NCBI GenBank assembly: GCA_018396755.1
Contig: JAGTQM010000003.1
Location: 62,001 to 126,000, forward strand
Direction: 5' to 3'
Length of the DNA: 64,000 nucleotides
Source: Candidatus Bathyarchaeota archaeon
GTDB taxonomy: Archaea > Thermoproteota > CALKCG01 > B24
The first letter of the stretch is position 1, and each line of letters opens with the position of its first letter. The translations under genes were made by a program, and so were the position numbers. The notes beneath the pieces are model-generated. The model was not told where the DNA came from. It saw only the letters and a list, made by a program, of their open reading frames with translations, and made no database searches. This document shows, piece after piece, positions 62,150-64,000 of the stretch.

Positions 62150-63724
62150 ATGTTGGAAATAGTGCATAAATGGGGTGTTTTTGAAGCTGAATTTAAAAGT
62201 AGCGTTAATTATACCGATCCGCTTAGAGATGTAAATCTAAACTGCATCTTCAGATCGCCAAGCGGTAGGGAGATTATGGTTGAAGGTTTCTGGGATGACT
62301 GTTCTACTTGGCGTGTCCGATTCATGCCGGATGAGCTAGGCAGTTGGACTTATAGAACTCTCTGCTCCAATAGGGATGATGGAGGGCTTCATAATCAGAC
62401 TGGTGTTTTCGAATCCATATCCTATGAAGGTGAAAACCCCATCTATATCCATGGTGCTTTAAAGCTATCGGATAACCGTAGATATTTGATTCATGCCGAT
62501 GGCAGTCCATTCTTCTGGCTTGCCGACACTGCGTGGAATGGCATAATCAGATCAACTGTCGCCGAATGGTCTAAATATCTCAAAGTTAGGAGAGAACAGG
62601 GTTTTACGGCTGTTCAGTTTGTAATGACGCATTGGCGTGGAGGACCATACGATGTTGAACGTGAAACTGCTTACGAGGGTAAGGAGAAGATCGTCAAGTT
62701 GAATGTTGAATTTTTTAAACGTATTGACGTTAAATTCTCCATGGTTAATGAGTACGGTTTAATAGCTGCCCCTGTACTGCTGTGGGCTATTAAAGACGAT
62801 ATAAGTCCAGGAGCTAACCTCACAGATGAGGATGCTCTTTTATTAACGCGTTATCTAGTAGCTAGATATGGAGCCTACATCTTAGTGTGGATACTTGCTG
62901 GAGACGGCGACTATAAAGGTGAAAAAGCTGAGCGTTGGAAACGTATTGGGAGAGCAGTCTTCCAAGGTAAGCCTAGACAACCGGTAACCATACATCCTGC
63001 TGGTAGACATTGGCTTCTACCTGAATTTCTACGCGAAGAATGGCTAGACGTAATAGGATATCAAAGTGGGCATGGAGTCTGCGAAGACGACTTGAAATGG
63101 CTCTGCTTCGGTCCACCGAGTAGAGACTGGCGTTTAGAACCGGCAAGACCATTTATAAACCTCGAGCCGAATTATGAAGGCCACTTGGCATACAGGGTAT
63201 TTAAGCCTATAACTGCACATATGGTTCGTAGAGCCGCATATTGGAGTCTTCTAGTGGCTCCGCCAGCAGGGGTATCCTATGGAACCAACGGAGTCTGGTA
63301 TTGGAATAGAAAACCCGAGATTCCAGTCAACCACCCCCACATCGGCGTAGCTAAACCTTGGAGAGAAGCCGTTAGACTTCCAGGTGCTTGGCACATGGGT
63401 CGACTCGGGAGAATATTTTCGAAAATACCTTGGTGGTCTCTTCACCCAGACTCTGAAATAGTCGTAGAACAGCCCGGTCTTGAAAACGTAGAACTGTTCG
63501 TAGCTGTCTGTCGAAGTGAGAATGGTGAAATCGCCGTAATATACACACCTGAAATGCAGAATCTGAATTTAAACCTCAACAGCATCAAGAAGCCGTTTGA
63601 AGCGATATGGGTAAACCCACGAAAAGAAGAAGAGGTGAAAATAGGCGTATTCACGGAGAACGATCTAAACCTAAAACCTCCAGAACCAGGCGACTGGCTA
63701 CTAATACTGAGAACCGTGAGTTAA
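62150..63724 (+). CDS. DUF5060/DUF4038-type glycoside hydrolase (apiosidase-like)
   Basis: This 524-aa protein has an N-terminal beta-sandwich (DUF5060-like: WGVFEAEFKS, then WRVRFMPDELGSWTYRT) followed by a TIM barrel (DUF4038-like: SPFFWLADTAWNGIIRST, then LKVRREQGFTAVQFVMTHWRG, and GAYILVWILAGDGDY). Related proteins are endo-glycosidases of plant cell-wall glycans such as GH140. No signal peptide is visible, so like the GH53-like protein it would act inside the cell. A C-terminal beta domain completes it. The substrate is unknown. Confidence 0.75.
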   Translation: MLEIVHKWGVFEAEFKSSVNYTDPLRDVNLNCIFRSPSGREIMVEGFWDDCSTWRVRFMPDELGSWTYRTLCSNRDDGGLHNQTGVFESISYEGENPIYIHGALKLSDNRRYLIHADGSPFFWLADTAWNGIIRSTVAEWSKYLKVRREQGFTAVQFVMTHWRGGPYDVERETAYEGKEKIVKLNVEFFKRIDVKFSMVNEYGLIAAPVLLWAIKDDISPGANLTDEDALLLTRYLVARYGAYILVWILAGDGDYKGEKAERWKRIGRAVFQGKPRQPVTIHPAGRHWLLPEFLREEWLDVIGYQSGHGVCEDDLKWLCFGPPSRDWRLEPARPFINLEPNYEGHLAYRVFKPITAHMVRRAAYWSLLVAPPAGVSYGTNGVWYWNRKPEIPVNHPHIGVAKPWREAVRLPGAWHMGRLGRIFSKIPWWSLHPDSEIVVEQPGLENVELFVAVCRSENGEIAVIYTPEMQNLNLNLNSIKKPFEAIWVNPRKEEEVKIGVFTENDLNLKPPEPGDWLLILRTVS

Positions 63725-63776
63725 ACATCTTTTAAACCAAGCAAGTGTAGAATTTTCCACGTAGTCAAGAAAGTAA

Positions 63777-63788
63777 ACTTTATTAAAC
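63777..63788 (+). promoter_or_regulatory. Putative TATA box for tRNA-iMet
   Basis: CTTTATTAAACC lies 25-35 bp before the mature tRNA 5' end, the expected distance for an archaeal tRNA promoter. Confidence 0.45.
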
Positions 63789-63813
63789 CAGAGAATTTAA
63801 GCTAACCTCAGGT

Positions 63814-63888
63814 AGCGGGGTGGGGTAGCCAGGTTAACCCGCCGGGCTCATAACCCGGAGATCGGTCGTTCAAATCGACCCCCCGCTA
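63814..63888 (+). tRNA. Initiator tRNA-Met (anticodon CAU)
   Basis: A full cloverleaf is visible: acceptor AGCGGGG (63814-63820) with CCCCGCT (63881-63887) and discriminator A at 63888. The D stem is GGGT/ACCC, the anticodon stem is CCGGG/CCCGG with loop CTCATAA (CAT at 63849-63851), and the T stem is GGTCG/CGACC with loop TTCAAAT. The A1-U72 end pair and the three consecutive G-C pairs in the anticodon stem mark an initiator rather than elongator tRNA. No intron and no encoded CCA are present. Confidence 0.95.
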
Positions 63889-64000
63889 CTATTTACAATT
63901 TTTTAACATTTTTAAATTAAGTTATTTTTATCGTTGAATGGATGATTTTTTTAAACTTCTACATATTGCCATTTTTCAAGAGAAACATTTTTATCATTGA

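Noticed and set aside
1..64000. CRISPR array, rRNA genes, prophage or intact insertion sequence
   Set aside because: No regularly spaced short repeats, no rRNA core motifs, no phage structural genes and no complete transposase were found. The only mobile-element trace is the TnpB remnant.

Overview
The window is archaeal chromosome. The evidence is a complete set of archaeal/eukaryote-type information-processing genes: GINS, both primase subunits, PCNA, an AglB/STT3 oligosaccharyltransferase, ribosomal proteins L15e, L38e, L13e and L37Ae, the exosome (Rrp4/Rrp41/Rrp42), SBDS, proteasome alpha, two RNase P proteins plus an RNase P RNA, KEOPS Pcc1, stand-alone Elp3, PurP-type purine enzymes and an initiator tRNA-Met. 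TTG and GTG starts are frequent, leaders are short and TATA-like boxes precede several genes. L38e and L13e together with GatCAB point to a TACK-type lineage (for example a Bathyarchaeia-like or related deep branch), but I cannot name the genus.

Layout. 1-6577: a large exported repeat protein (cut by the left edge) and a 1203-aa FtsX-type membrane protein ending in a cytosolic zinc ribbon. 6582-10181: replication cluster on the minus strand (GINS51, PriS, PriL, PCNA). 10383-16997: PIG-L deacetylase, AglB, zinc ribbon, SIS-domain sugar isomerase, L15e, L38e, HtpX. 17126-22488: OB-fold protein, then AspRS-GatC-GatA-(450-bp gap)-GatB, a locus for indirect Asn-tRNA synthesis. 22505-28359: DUF2119, a GlcNAc-kinase-like ATPase, an ABC-2 exporter pair, and an ArsA/Get3-like ATPase overlapping a CxC thioredoxin-fold protein. 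28466-34642: Elp3, NagB, L13e, and a metabolic patch (DHDPS-like lyase, creatininase family, luciferase-like oxidoreductase, hexapeptide acyltransferase).

34643-36526 is the one clearly disturbed, accessory stretch. It holds a FkbM methyltransferase remnant, a vapBC toxin-antitoxin pair flanked on each side by a perfect 18-bp palindrome, and a TnpB (IS200/IS605-type) C-terminal remnant, immediately followed by a cytoplasmic GH53-like galactanase gene that may have been acquired. 37634-43320 is the RNA-processing superoperon: COG1325 protein, Rpp30 (with no canonical start codon before its conserved N-terminus), Pop5, proteasome alpha, SBDS, Rrp4, Rrp41, Rrp42, L37Ae, Pcc1. It is followed by EtfB-EtfA-FAD oxidase (43457-46639) and then the RNase P RNA gene (46687-47002) with a second structured segment just downstream.

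47244-48849 holds small membrane proteins and a membrane-anchored winged-helix regulator. 49024-51284 is a tandem PurP pair. 51380-55935 is a MoeA, MoeA-PBP fusion, CooT-like and LysR-type locus for molybdenum (and perhaps nickel) handling. 55963-60324 is an envelope-glycan set (GT-C-like membrane protein, decaprenyl-phosphate phosphoribosyltransferase-like UbiA protein, DUF362). The end holds a divergent IlvC-like protein with Arg in place of the catalytic Lys, a PspC protein, a DUF5060/DUF4038 glycosidase and tRNA-iMet.

No CRISPR array, rRNA gene, intact insertion sequence or prophage is visible. The best candidates for something new are the IlvC-like and DHDPS-like proteins with altered catalytic residues, the ArsA-like/CxC pair, the MoeA-PBP/CooT/LysR locus, the structured segment downstream of rnpB, and the palindrome-flanked vapBC island.
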